From an uncultured Flavobacteriaceae bacterium (lineage in GTDB: Bacteria > Bacteroidota > Bacteroidia > Flavobacteriales > Flavobacteriaceae), in assembly GCA_947311815.1 (NCBI GenBank), contig CAMZMA010000171.1:1-7885 (forward strand): DNA of 7,885 nt. The letters are read 5' to 3'. A program made the translations under genes and the position numbers. The first letter of the stretch is position 1. Each line of letters begins with the position of its first letter. Under the pieces are notes generated by a model. The model saw only the letters and a list, made by a program, of their open reading frames with translations, searched no databases and was not told the DNA's origin. This document shows positions 1 to 7,014 of the stretch, in pieces.

Positions 1-837
1 TATTTTATTATAAACTGAATTGGTGTTTTTCGCAAGCCAAAGGCCTACAAAATTATTTGGGTCTATATTAGTATTACTTAGCTTTTTGAGTGTTTTGTTT
101 TTAGCATATCCAAATTTTTGAATTGTAATATTTTTTATATTTACATTATCTGCCATAATAACAGCTCCATTTACAGGGCTATCGGTAATTAGAACTTTGT
201 TTATTGTTATATTGTTTGGGGTTTTAGGAAAACCATAAATTTTCAGTGCACTAGGCACATATTTAAATTGTTCTCCTACTCCTACTCCTGAAATAGCCAC
301 TGTTTTTATACTAATGTTTTCGCTTTTATTAAGTATTTGAAACCCTGAAGGCAATATTTTTGAAATATTTAATTCCTTATTATTCAATATATTTACATCG
401 TCTAACACAATGTTTTTACCATTGTTAATAATAAATGCACTATAGCTATTTATAGTTCCTTTTAAAGTTATACTATCACTATCAACAAGTTGAATTGAAC
501 CTGAAAAAGAAGCATTATCAAAATCAAAAGAAAGGTTTTTTTTATTTTTAATAATTAATGAGATTTTATAATATCCTTTAGGAAACTTAATGGTTAATCC
601 TGATGTAGATAATTTAAATAACTCATCTAGTATTTTACCTTTTGTCTTGGGATGATTCCCAACTCCTTTGTTTATTTTTAAACCATAACGTCTAACATCT
701 CCAATAGCAAACGTAGTGTCTACGGTAAGTGTTTTTTCTAATTTCTGGTTATAACTAACTTGTATTTCTTTATCTGTTTTTGTACTACAAGATACTAATA
801 ATAGTGTTATCAGTATAAAATTCAGTATTTTACTCAT
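1..837 (-). CDS. Lipoprotein with parallel beta-helix-like repeats (C-terminus beyond window)
   Basis: Translation from ATG at 835-837 stays open for 279 codons to position 1 without a stop, so the gene continues outside. The N-terminus is a lipoprotein signal: basic start (MSKIL), hydrophobic core (5-15) and lipobox LVSC with Cys17 as the lipidated residue. Maturation by signal peptidase II and export to the outer membrane would be expected. From about residue 95 the chain becomes a series of short hydrophobic strands with Asn/Asp turns, for example NIVLDDVNIL, ENISIKTVAISG, NNITINKVLITD and DNVNIKNITI. This is the pattern of a right-handed parallel beta-helix (pectin-lyase fold). Proteins with this fold near polysaccharide genes are often lyases, hydrolases, epimerases or binding proteins; no catalytic residues can be assigned here. 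The start lies inside the polymerase gene (8 bp overlap), so the two are translationally coupled. Confidence 0.8.
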   Translation of the reverse strand, partial: MSKILNFILITLLLVSCSTKTDKEIQVSYNQKLEKTLTVDTTFAIGDVRRYGLKINKGVGNHPKTKGKILDELFKLSTSGLTIKFPKGYYKISLIIKNKKNLSFDFDNASFSGSIQLVDSDSITLKGTINSYSAFIINNGKNIVLDDVNILNNKELNISKILPSGFQILNKSENISIKTVAISGVGVGEQFKYVPSALKIYGFPKTPNNITINKVLITDSPVNGAVIMADNVNIKNITIQKFGYAKNKTLKKLSNTNIDPNNFVGLWLAKNTNSVYNKI

Positions 838-2095
838 GTTTTATTTTTTTTGTTTGTTCATAATAATAAGACAAGCCTAATACTATAAGATTAAATAGTA
901 TTCCGAATTTTAATTTATAGAAATACCCCATTGTAAGCGCATAAATAGTCCAAATATAAAATTGAAACGAAATAATAGCAAACAAGTAGGAATGATTTGT
1001 TATTAATTTCATCAATATCCATCCACTAAGACTTAGTATAAAAATAACGATAAGTATATGAAATAAGTATGCAATACTTACAGGAAAAATCATAAATAAT
1101 ACTGCAGGATATGCATTTGTATAGCTAAAACCTCCCTTCATATTCTGTTCTAATTTTTCTTTGTCCGCATTAGAAAAATAACGCATCATTTTATGCATTC
1201 CATAATTAAGCTCTAGTGGATTCCAAGAATTGGGCATATTTCTATGTGCAAAGGTTTCTGTAGCTCCCCAAAACAAATGTCCTTGTAGTCCAAAAATACG
1301 ATAAAGAATCGCTTCATTAGGGTTATATATTTTTATAACAGCAAAAGGGTGTATTTTTTCATATTTATTATAAATAACTTTATACGCACTAAAAACAACT
1401 AACAGTGCTGGAATTATAAACTTTAGTTTTATTATAGATTTTAATTTTATTTGAGTTTTTGAAGCTAAAACTAGTGGTAAAAAAAACGAAAACGAACCTG
1501 AAAGAATGGGTGAGAATTTTTGTCCTATTAAAAAATTATAAATAATATATAAAAGCATTCCTGAAATTGAAAGCTTTTTAAATTTTTTAAATAAAATCCC
1601 TAAAGCAAAAGGTAAAAACATAGCTGTATTACCAAATATTTTTCCTAAAATGGGAAACTTAGCATACTTCCAAAAATCAAACCTACTAACATGTCCAAAT
1701 AGTGGAATTGGCGATTGAGCTAAATTAAAAAAAAGTAAAAAAAAGACTATTGAAACTATTACAATAACTGCTTTTTCTTCAAAAGGTTTGTGGTTTATTT
1801 TTAATTCAAAGGTTGTAAGTTTAATTTTTTTTAATGTATTATGTGTTGCATAAACAATAAGCAATGTTATTAAATAAAAAACGGCATAATACCATACTGC
1901 TCCTACATAATAACCTGTTTTACCTTGTTCTGCAATATATTTACCTGTTTCTATATAGATTATAGAAGGTATAATTGTTATTGTTTGATACAAAATAAGA
2001 CCATAAAGGTAATAGATTTTAAAATTTCTATTTACCATGTAAATTGTTAGAATAACTAACAAAAAATAAAGTAATATGATTGTGTATAAAGACAT
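830..2095 (-). CDS. Wzy-like O-antigen/capsule polymerase (multi-pass membrane protein)
   Basis: A 421-residue integral membrane protein with roughly 10-12 hydrophobic segments. Approximate positions are 4-20, 27-47, 65-83, 109-126, 153-169, 178-192, 198-212, 225-240, 328-344, 346-365, 369-390 and 395-411. A large loop without hydrophobic segments spans about 243-327. It contains AILYRIFGLQGHLFWGATE (262-280) and is probably periplasmic. This topology, many helices plus one long periplasmic loop in the second half, is the usual signature of Wzy polymerases, whose sequences are poorly conserved. GQKFS at 191-195 is also reminiscent of this class. Position directly after wzx and a transferase supports the call. 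An O-antigen ligase (WaaL-like) or another envelope membrane protein is the alternative. The ATG is 17 bases after the upstream stop. Its last codons overlap the lipoprotein gene by 8 bp. Two T8 runs on the coding strand lie in the FFLLFF segment (118-123). Confidence 0.7.
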   Translation of the reverse strand: MSLYTIILLYFLLVILTIYMVNRNFKIYYLYGLILYQTITIIPSIIYIETGKYIAEQGKTGYYVGAVWYYAVFYLITLLIVYATHNTLKKIKLTTFELKINHKPFEEKAVIVIVSIVFFLLFFNLAQSPIPLFGHVSRFDFWKYAKFPILGKIFGNTAMFLPFALGILFKKFKKLSISGMLLYIIYNFLIGQKFSPILSGSFSFFLPLVLASKTQIKLKSIIKLKFIIPALLVVFSAYKVIYNKYEKIHPFAVIKIYNPNEAILYRIFGLQGHLFWGATETFAHRNMPNSWNPLELNYGMHKMMRYFSNADKEKLEQNMKGGFSYTNAYPAVLFMIFPVSIAYLFHILIVIFILSLSGWILMKLITNHSYLFAIISFQFYIWTIYALTMGYFYKLKFGILFNLIVLGLSYYYEQTKKIKHE

Positions 2096-2112
2096 AAAGT
2101 ATATTTACAAAA

Positions 2113-3126
2113 CTATAAAATAACAATATTAAAACCTAATGATTTATAAAGGTTATAAAGTGTATCATTTTTTGCTAAAAAAATAGTAAAACTAATTGAT
2201 TCCTTTAATTGATTTGCTATACCCATTTTTATGTTTAAAACAGCCGAAGTGTTAAAAGCAAAAACATATTTTGAAGATTCTTTTTCAAAAAAGAAATTTT
2301 CTATTGTATCCTCAGAAGTAATCGTTTTTATTTTATTATTAAATTTGTTAAAAAAACTAGTGTTTATACGTTTTCCATGTCGGTGTGGTTTATAATAAAT
2401 ATTCTTTATTTTTTGCTTAGAAGCTGTGTTAAAAGCAGCTGTAAAAACTTGGTTTAAATAGAAATAGTATTTTTCTGATCCTATTACTTTTTCTAACGGT
2501 TCTTGTCCAATAATAAGAATAGATTCTTTTAGATTTCTCAACTCATATTGAGGCACTTCTAGTTTTACAGCTTTATTTGGAAAGACACACAAATCAGGTC
2601 TGCGCACATATTGCTTTATAACTTTGTTATAACTTATTCCACTTGAGTGTCCTTTGTATAATTTAAAACGAACACCTAATACATTGCTCAAAAGAGCTTT
2701 TATCAACACTTTTTTAAGACTTAAACTTTTTATCGTGTGATTATAGTAATTTAACACACCATCTTCTACAGAAACCCCTATTATGTTTTTATTAAAATAA
2801 AACAACATGTGGTTTGTCAAAACATCTTCGATATACGAAAAATACAAATTACAATCTTTGGTTTGCTTATATTTTGAAACTGCTTTGATTAGTTTTTTAT
2901 ATTCTTTTATTTTATTAAAAATATTTTGAAACTCACTAACTAATCCTTTAGACTGATTATTAAAACTAGTGTCTAACAGGTACAATTCTCCAAAAATAGC
3001 CGTGTTGATATCAAATGTTTTACTACTTAATAATACTGTTTTTTCTTTAGATATGTTTTCTTGTCTTATTATTGTTTCACAGTTATATAATTGATTTTTA
3101 GAAAGCGCTATAAAAATATGTATCAT
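2113..3126 (-). CDS. Sialyltransferase-like putative glycosyltransferase (candidate nonulosonate transferase)
   Basis: A 337-residue soluble or peripheral protein with no predicted membrane helix or signal peptide. I do not recognise a close named homologue. Three features resemble the GT-B-type bacterial sialyltransferase and polysialyltransferase families. These are an acidic E-D-G motif at 121-123 (GVSVEDGVLNYY), a His-containing motif YYKPHRHG at 244-251, where the usual His-Pro pair is Pro-His-Arg-His, and a Ser/Thr patch FNTSAVL at 291-297. IIGQEP at 205-210 would be the start of the C-terminal Rossmann half. In known families the D/E-D/E-G, His-Pro and Ser motifs form the acceptor-base and CMP-binding sites. 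The gene sits between wzx and wzy, 2 bases after the flippase stop, in an operon making a nonulosonate. A role in transferring CMP-pseudaminic acid onto the repeat unit is therefore reasonable but inferred. Another glycan transferase is the main alternative. Confidence 0.6.
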   Translation of the reverse strand: MIHIFIALSKNQLYNCETIIRQENISKEKTVLLSSKTFDINTAIFGELYLLDTSFNNQSKGLVSEFQNIFNKIKEYKKLIKAVSKYKQTKDCNLYFSYIEDVLTNHMLFYFNKNIIGVSVEDGVLNYYNHTIKSLSLKKVLIKALLSNVLGVRFKLYKGHSSGISYNKVIKQYVRRPDLCVFPNKAVKLEVPQYELRNLKESILIIGQEPLEKVIGSEKYYFYLNQVFTAAFNTASKQKIKNIYYKPHRHGKRINTSFFNKFNNKIKTITSEDTIENFFFEKESSKYVFAFNTSAVLNIKMGIANQLKESISFTIFLAKNDTLYNLYKSLGFNIVIL

Positions 3127-3128
3127 AG

Positions 3129-4355
3129 TTAAGTTATTTTATAATTATCTGCCATTCTTTTTCTAAAAAAAGTCAACAAAATTCCTGATATTACAAATGA
3201 AACTGCAGCACCATAAATTCCAAAAAACCGTATAAGAATAAGTGCTATTAGTAAGCTACTAACTCCTGAATAAATTAATGTTTTTAAAATTTTATAATCT
3301 TTATGTAAAATATACAACTTGTAGTGGTAAACTAAAGAGTAATTCATTAATGAAACACCTACTAAAATAATATAAAAAACAAGTAAATACTGCGTATAAA
3401 CAGGTTTTTTTTGCCAAAAAAGAACTGGCAATATGGCTAATGATAATAAAGGTATAATAATAAATAGTTGTCTTTTGATACTTTTATTAAAAGCGTTATA
3501 TATTGGTATTATTTTTTTTGTATTAACAGCAGATATTAATGTTGGTAATTCAAAAGATATAACAATAGTGTTAATATAAATACTTACTAACAAGGCTATT
3601 GTAGCATAAAAATTATATATATTTACATACAAATCATCCACATAATAATCTAATATAAATCGATTTATATATTCAATACTTTTTAATAAAATTGTCCCTA
3701 AAAAGTAAACTCCAGCAATAGAAACTCCTTGCTTTATCCATAAAAAATCAATAGTAACTGTTTTTAGTTCTTTAAAGTTTTTAATCAAAGCGTAAGTCAT
3801 TACTACTAGTATAGTAAAGGTATTAAATAGAAACCACACAAATAATAATGTTTGTAATGAAACTTCTTTATTTAAATAGGTGTTTAGCACAACATATGCT
3901 GTCCAACCTATGGTTCTAAAAGCTAAAATAATATTTGCTAAAAGTACTTTTTCAAAAGCTATTAAAAGCCTGTAAATTTCTTGAGAAAGGTGCTCGGTGA
4001 TAGCAATTCCTATTATATAATATTGGTATTTTATAAGATAATCTACTTTATAAAACAACAAATATGCTAATAGTATAAAAATCAAATAAATAAATAAATA
4101 AACAACTAACGTAGTAATTACTTTTTGAGCTTTATTTACTTTTTTTATCAAAATATCGCGTATGCTAAAACTATAAAAGTCTAATCCTAAAAAATAAATT
4201 GCCAACGTAATAAAAGTAACAATCATCGTATAATCTCTATATTCTCCTGTAACATAAACTTTAGACAGGTACAATGTAATTAAAAACTTGGCACCCATTC
4301 CTCCAAGTCTTAATCCAAGATTAATTAGTTTATAAAATGATATTGTTTGTTTCAA
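3129..4355 (-). CDS. Wzx-like polysaccharide flippase (MOP superfamily)
   Basis: A 408-residue, very hydrophobic inner-membrane protein with about 12 predicted transmembrane helices. Approximate positions are 10-31, 43-62, 80-101, 110-130, 135-155, 168-190, 210-226, 246-268, 296-313, 320-342, 356-376 and 378-396. The opening (LGLRLGGMGAKFLITLYLSKVY, shown by its pattern of a Gly-rich first helix) followed by EYRDYTMI is typical of Wzx/RfbX-type transporters that move undecaprenyl-linked repeat units to the periplasm. The size fits the family. The start is TTG at 4353-4355, six bases after the pseI stop. The first internal ATG would be codon 20, inside helix 1, and would remove part of that helix, so TTG is preferred. 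The stop is 2 bases before the next gene. An A8 tract on the coding strand lies in the codons for QKKP (315-318). Substrate specificity is presumed from the neighbours. Confidence 0.85.
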   Translation of the reverse strand: MKQTISFYKLINLGLRLGGMGAKFLITLYLSKVYVTGEYRDYTMIVTFITLAIYFLGLDFYSFSIRDILIKKVNKAQKVITTLVVYLFIYLIFILLAYLLFYKVDYLIKYQYYIIGIAITEHLSQEIYRLLIAFEKVLLANIILAFRTIGWTAYVVLNTYLNKEVSLQTLLFVWFLFNTFTILVVMTYALIKNFKELKTVTIDFLWIKQGVSIAGVYFLGTILLKSIEYINRFILDYYVDDLYVNIYNFYATIALLVSIYINTIVISFELPTLISAVNTKKIIPIYNAFNKSIKRQLFIIIPLLSLAILPVLFWQKKPVYTQYLLVFYIILVGVSLMNYSLVYHYKLYILHKDYKILKTLIYSGVSSLLIALILIRFFGIYGAAVSFVISGILLTFFRKRMADNYKIT

Positions 4356-4364
4356 AGTAGCTTA
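4353..4364 (-). other. pseI stop / wzx start junction, same frame, TTG initiation
   Basis: Read on the minus strand the junction is TAA GCT ACT TTG. The pseI stop, two codons and the flippase start TTG are all in one reading frame. No ATG or GTG exists between the stop and codon 20 of the flippase. There is no Shine-Dalgarno-like purine stretch ahead of the TTG. The likely mechanism is re-initiation by ribosomes that have just terminated on pseI. What is seen is the codon order; the mechanism is inference. Confidence 0.6.
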
Positions 4365-5384
4365 TGTAAGTGTCGTTTGTTCTTTTTTAAGAGGTGTTCC
4401 TTTCGGTAAGTTCTCAATAAATTTTTTTCCCAAAACTGCATTATAATACTTTGGATGTAAACCATATCCTGGTCGTATAGACCTAACATTTTCTTTTGTT
4501 ATAATATCTCCTTTTTTTACATCTTGTACGACAAATAATGAACGAGAAAACTCCCTGCTTTTCATTTTTTTAGCATCCATTTCATAGGTTACTTTTCCTA
4601 AAATTTCCTCAGCATTTCTCACCGCTTTTACCATTTTTGTAAATGCTGCTTCATCTAAAGAAAAATGAGCGTCATTACCTCCTATTTTTTTATCTAAAAT
4701 AAAATGTTTTTCTATTACTTTTGCACCTAAACTTACTGCAACTACAGGGGCTTCTATTCCTGTAGTGTGGTCAGATAAGCCCACTTTAACTTTATATTTA
4801 TTTTTAATATCTACCATTGTTAGCAAATTAATATCTGCTAGTGCAGCTGGATATGCAGAGGTGCATTTCAATATGGTAATATCATTATTACCTTCTTTTT
4901 TACACGTTTCTATAGCAAGTTCTATATCTTTATCTGAAGCTATTCCTGTAGATATAATCATTGGTTTTCCTTTTGATGCACAGTAAGCAATTAAAGGTAT
5001 ATCTGTTATTTCAAAAGAAGCTATTTTATACATTGGAACATCTAGTTCTTCTAAAAAATCTACAGCTGTAAAATCAAATGGAGAAGAAAAACAAACTAAA
5101 CCAAGTTCTTTTGCTAAATCAAATAGTGATTTATGCCATTCCCATGGTAAACTACCATCTTTATAAAGTTCGTAAAGGTATTTTCCATCCCAGTGTGTTC
5201 CTTGATTTATTTTAAATAAATCTGTTTTTACATCAAGTGTTATTGTGTCTGCGGTAAATGTTTGTAGCTTTATAGCATCTGCACCTGCACGTTTTGCTGC
5301 CCGAACAGTTTCTTTTGCTATTTCTATATCTCCACCATGATTTGCTGATAATTCAGCAATAATAAAGCAATTTTCTTTTTTCAT
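4362..5384 (-). CDS. pseI: Pseudaminic acid synthase PseI (NeuB family)
   Basis: A 340-residue full-length NeuB-family synthase, cytosolic. It condenses 2,4-diacetamido-2,4,6-trideoxy-L-altrose with phosphoenolpyruvate to give pseudaminic acid. The NeuB barrel runs from about residue 8 to 265: AELSANHGG (10-18), KLQTFTADTITLD (39-51), CFSSPFDFTAVDFLE (98-112), YKIASFEI (119-126), ISTGIAS (144-150), KCTSAYPA (173-180), GLSDHT (202-207) and IEKHF (224-228). His206 and His227 have the 21-residue spacing of the metal-ligand histidines in NeuB. KLQT-x-T-x-DT-x-TLD and LPWEWH (79-84) are hallmarks of PseI rather than of sialic or legionaminic acid synthases. A C-terminal SAF (antifreeze-like) domain follows from about 281 to the end, beginning RSLFVVQDVKKGDI. 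The ATG lies 3 bases after the ATP-grasp stop. The stop TAA is in the same frame as the flippase gene that follows. The exact sugar isomer made cannot be proved from sequence. Confidence 0.95.
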   Translation of the reverse strand: MKKENCFIIAELSANHGGDIEIAKETVRAAKRAGADAIKLQTFTADTITLDVKTDLFKINQGTHWDGKYLYELYKDGSLPWEWHKSLFDLAKELGLVCFSSPFDFTAVDFLEELDVPMYKIASFEITDIPLIAYCASKGKPMIISTGIASDKDIELAIETCKKEGNNDITILKCTSAYPAALADINLLTMVDIKNKYKVKVGLSDHTTGIEAPVVAVSLGAKVIEKHFILDKKIGGNDAHFSLDEAAFTKMVKAVRNAEEILGKVTYEMDAKKMKSREFSRSLFVVQDVKKGDIITKENVRSIRPGYGLHPKYYNAVLGKKFIENLPKGTPLKKEQTTLT

Positions 5385-5387
5385 AAT

Positions 5388-6326
5388 TTAAGCTATATAT
5401 TCTTGAAATCCCTTGTAAAATTTTTGTCCTGCAATTACTTTTTTATAAGGTGAAATAGGTATTTTTTGAATAGCTTCCAAAGACCATAGCAAATCTTTAA
5501 AACCAAAAAGGTGCCTAAACAAAACAGTGCTTGAAAATCGTGGGTTTATCTCAAAAGTTACAGGTCCTTTTTCTGTTAGTCTCAGTTGTACGTTAATACT
5601 TCCTTTTAAATCTATTTTTTTTGCTATTTTTAATAATAAATTTTCTATTTCTTTATTTTCAACTACCTCACCATAACCGCTATATCCTCCAGTAAGTTCT
5701 CTTTTTAAAATAATAGTTCTTATGATATCATTATTTTTAAATACACCACAAGTAAACTCTCCCTCTTGAGAAGGCAAGTACTCTTGAATTATAAACTCTG
5801 GGTGTTTTTTACGATAAAAATGTAACTCTTCTTCATTTTCTACTAAGTATACAGCTGCACTTCCCGAACCTGTTTTAGATTTTATAATAAACGGATAATT
5901 TATTGTTAATTTATCCTTTATAAGTTGTGTTTTAGGATATGGTAAGTTATTTTCTTTTAAAAATGTAGCTGTTTTATATTTATCAAACCCTATTTCCATA
6001 GCGTTCTTAGACGCCATCAAAAGTGGTTTGTTTCCTATTTTAGTTATGTTGTTTTTTGAAAAAAAGCGCAACTCTGGTTCCGCCATTGGGATAATAATAT
6101 CTATATGGTTTTTTTCTACATAACTTGTAAGTAGTGATAAATAATCTGCATTATCATATCGTACACTTTTAAAGAAGTGTTTAAATATAAATTGCCCTGC
6201 GTTTTTATCAGAAATATCACAGCCATGAGTTGTTATATAGGTTTCTTTATTTAAAATTTTTCCTATACTTTGTCCAATATCGCCACCACAGCCTGTTACT
6301 AATATATTTAATTTATTTGTTTTCAT
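5388..6326 (-). CDS. ATP-grasp ligase, carbamoyl-phosphate-synthase-like
   Basis: A 312-residue soluble ATP-grasp enzyme. The N-terminal pre-ATP-grasp region is Rossmann-like, with ILVTGCGGDIGQS at 8-20 and IIPMAEPE at 78-85. The central ATP-binding part has IIKSKTGSGS (147-156; Lys149 and Lys151 plus a glycine-rich loop) and the hinge IQEYL (180-184). The metal-binding end has INVQ (244-247) and FEINPRFSS (258-266; Glu259, Asn261). These features match the CarB/PylC-like ATP-grasp group. Such enzymes activate a carboxylate as acyl phosphate and transfer it to an amine or other nucleophile. It starts 14 bp inside the phosphoesterase gene and stops 3 bases before the pseI ATG. In this setting it could ligate an amino acid or other acid to the nonulosonate or its precursor. 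The reaction itself is not determinable here. The fold is near certain; the substrate is unknown. Confidence 0.9.
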   Translation of the reverse strand: MKTNKLNILVTGCGGDIGQSIGKILNKETYITTHGCDISDKNAGQFIFKHFFKSVRYDNADYLSLLTSYVEKNHIDIIIPMAEPELRFFSKNNITKIGNKPLLMASKNAMEIGFDKYKTATFLKENNLPYPKTQLIKDKLTINYPFIIKSKTGSGSAAVYLVENEEELHFYRKKHPEFIIQEYLPSQEGEFTCGVFKNNDIIRTIILKRELTGGYSGYGEVVENKEIENLLLKIAKKIDLKGSINVQLRLTEKGPVTFEINPRFSSTVLFRHLFGFKDLLWSLEAIQKIPISPYKKVIAGQKFYKGFQEYIA

Positions 6327-7014
6327 TATTTCTATTTAAAACTTGATATAAATATTCTTTTGTTTCTTGATGTTTTACTAAGTTTTCTTTTGTTTTTTGT
6401 TGATTATATACAGTACTCATTTGCTGAAAAACTTGGTTTTCTAAATTAAAAACTCCCCAACTTGCTATACCACCAATTACTCTATTTTGACCAACAGAAC
6501 CAACATTTATTATCGTTGTTTTTGACCCAAAATATACCATAGGGTAATGTGTATGTCCCATAAAAACAAAATCAAAATCATCTTCTAAAGCCTGCAAAGT
6601 TAGTTTTTTTTCTGTAGGATACACATATCCTCCTACTTTTGGTGCCTCATGAACTAATTTAATTTTTGTTTTTTGATGTGTAATTATCTTTATTTTGTCT
6701 AATTGTTTAATTTTAGTAATTAATTCTTTAGAAAATGTTTTTTTATAAAACTGATAACACAGTCCATATTTTTTATCAGTTTCTTGTTGTTTTTCACCCT
6801 TTAAATAGTCTAAAAAAATATATTCATGATTTCCTTTTATGTGTAAGGTTTTATAGTTTTCTAAAAGTTTATATGATTCCGCAGCTTCATAATAATGTCC
6901 TAAGGTATCTCCTAAAACCCATAATTGAGTAATATTTAGTTTATCAACTGATTTTAGAACTGATTTCAGTGCTTCTAAATTACCGTGTATGTCTGATAAT
7001 ATGGCTATTTTCAT
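6313..7014 (-). CDS. Calcineurin-like metallophosphoesterase (DIHGN/YfcE-type)
   Basis: A 233-residue metallophosphoesterase. All metal-binding blocks are present. Numbered from the upstream ATG at 7023, they are SDIHGN (Asp11, His13), LGD (Asp39), GNHE (Asn65, His66), the His of VHEAP (125) and MGHTH (His157, His159), followed by INVGSVGQNR. This is the two-metal site of the compact Metallophos_2 group, which includes YfcE-like phosphodiesterases. The start at 7014 was chosen because family members begin MKIAILSDIHGN; the ATG at 7023 would add only MNY. The C-terminal 35 or so residues are polar, rich in Gln, Lys, Asn and Glu, and lie outside the catalytic core. The gene overlaps the SDR upstream by 35 bp and the ATP-grasp gene downstream by 14 bp, which implies coupled translation. 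The substrate is unknown. A phosphorylated sugar or nucleotide-linked intermediate is a guess from context. Confidence 0.87.
   Translation of the reverse strand: MKIAILSDIHGNLEALKSVLKSVDKLNITQLWVLGDTLGHYYEAAESYKLLENYKTLHIKGNHEYIFLDYLKGEKQQETDKKYGLCYQFYKKTFSKELITKIKQLDKIKIITHQKTKIKLVHEAPKVGGYVYPTEKKLTLQALEDDFDFVFMGHTHYPMVYFGSKTTIINVGSVGQNRVIGGIASWGVFNLENQVFQQMSTVYNQQKTKENLVKHQETKEYLYQVLNRNNENK
6980..7014 (-). other. Out-of-frame 35-bp overlap between SDR and phosphoesterase genes
   Basis: The last codons of the SDR gene (from about residue 218) and the first codons of the phosphoesterase gene share this DNA in two frames. The phosphoesterase frame carries the catalytic SDIHGN motif here, so this DNA is constrained by that enzyme. 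The SDR tail ENSHIIRHTR looks like a by-product of reading the same bases. If the ATG at 7023 is used instead, the overlap grows to 44 bp. The arrangement implies linked translation of the pair. Confidence 0.7.

Noticed and set aside
271..288. Three near-tandem copies of a six-base unit in the lipoprotein gene (coding for Gly-Val-Gly-Val-Gly-Glu)
   Set aside because: The unit is a multiple of three, very short and fits a glycine-rich turn in the beta-helix; nothing indicates a functional repeat element.
2108..2115. TAGTTTTG on the minus strand, matching the Bacteroidota -7 promoter pattern TAnnTTTG, just ahead of the polymerase gene
   Set aside because: The first five bases include the stop codon of the upstream gene, no TTG -33 element is found at the expected spacing, and such matches are frequent in AT-rich DNA; the leader would be only a few bases long.
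4765..4986. A 73-codon plus-strand open frame inside pseI
   Set aside because: It lies antisense to a strongly conserved part of pseI, shows no recognisable domain and has no start context; it is a shadow of the real gene.
6735..6932. A 65-codon plus-strand open frame inside the phosphoesterase gene
   Set aside because: It is antisense to the metal-binding region of a clear gene and has no independent support.
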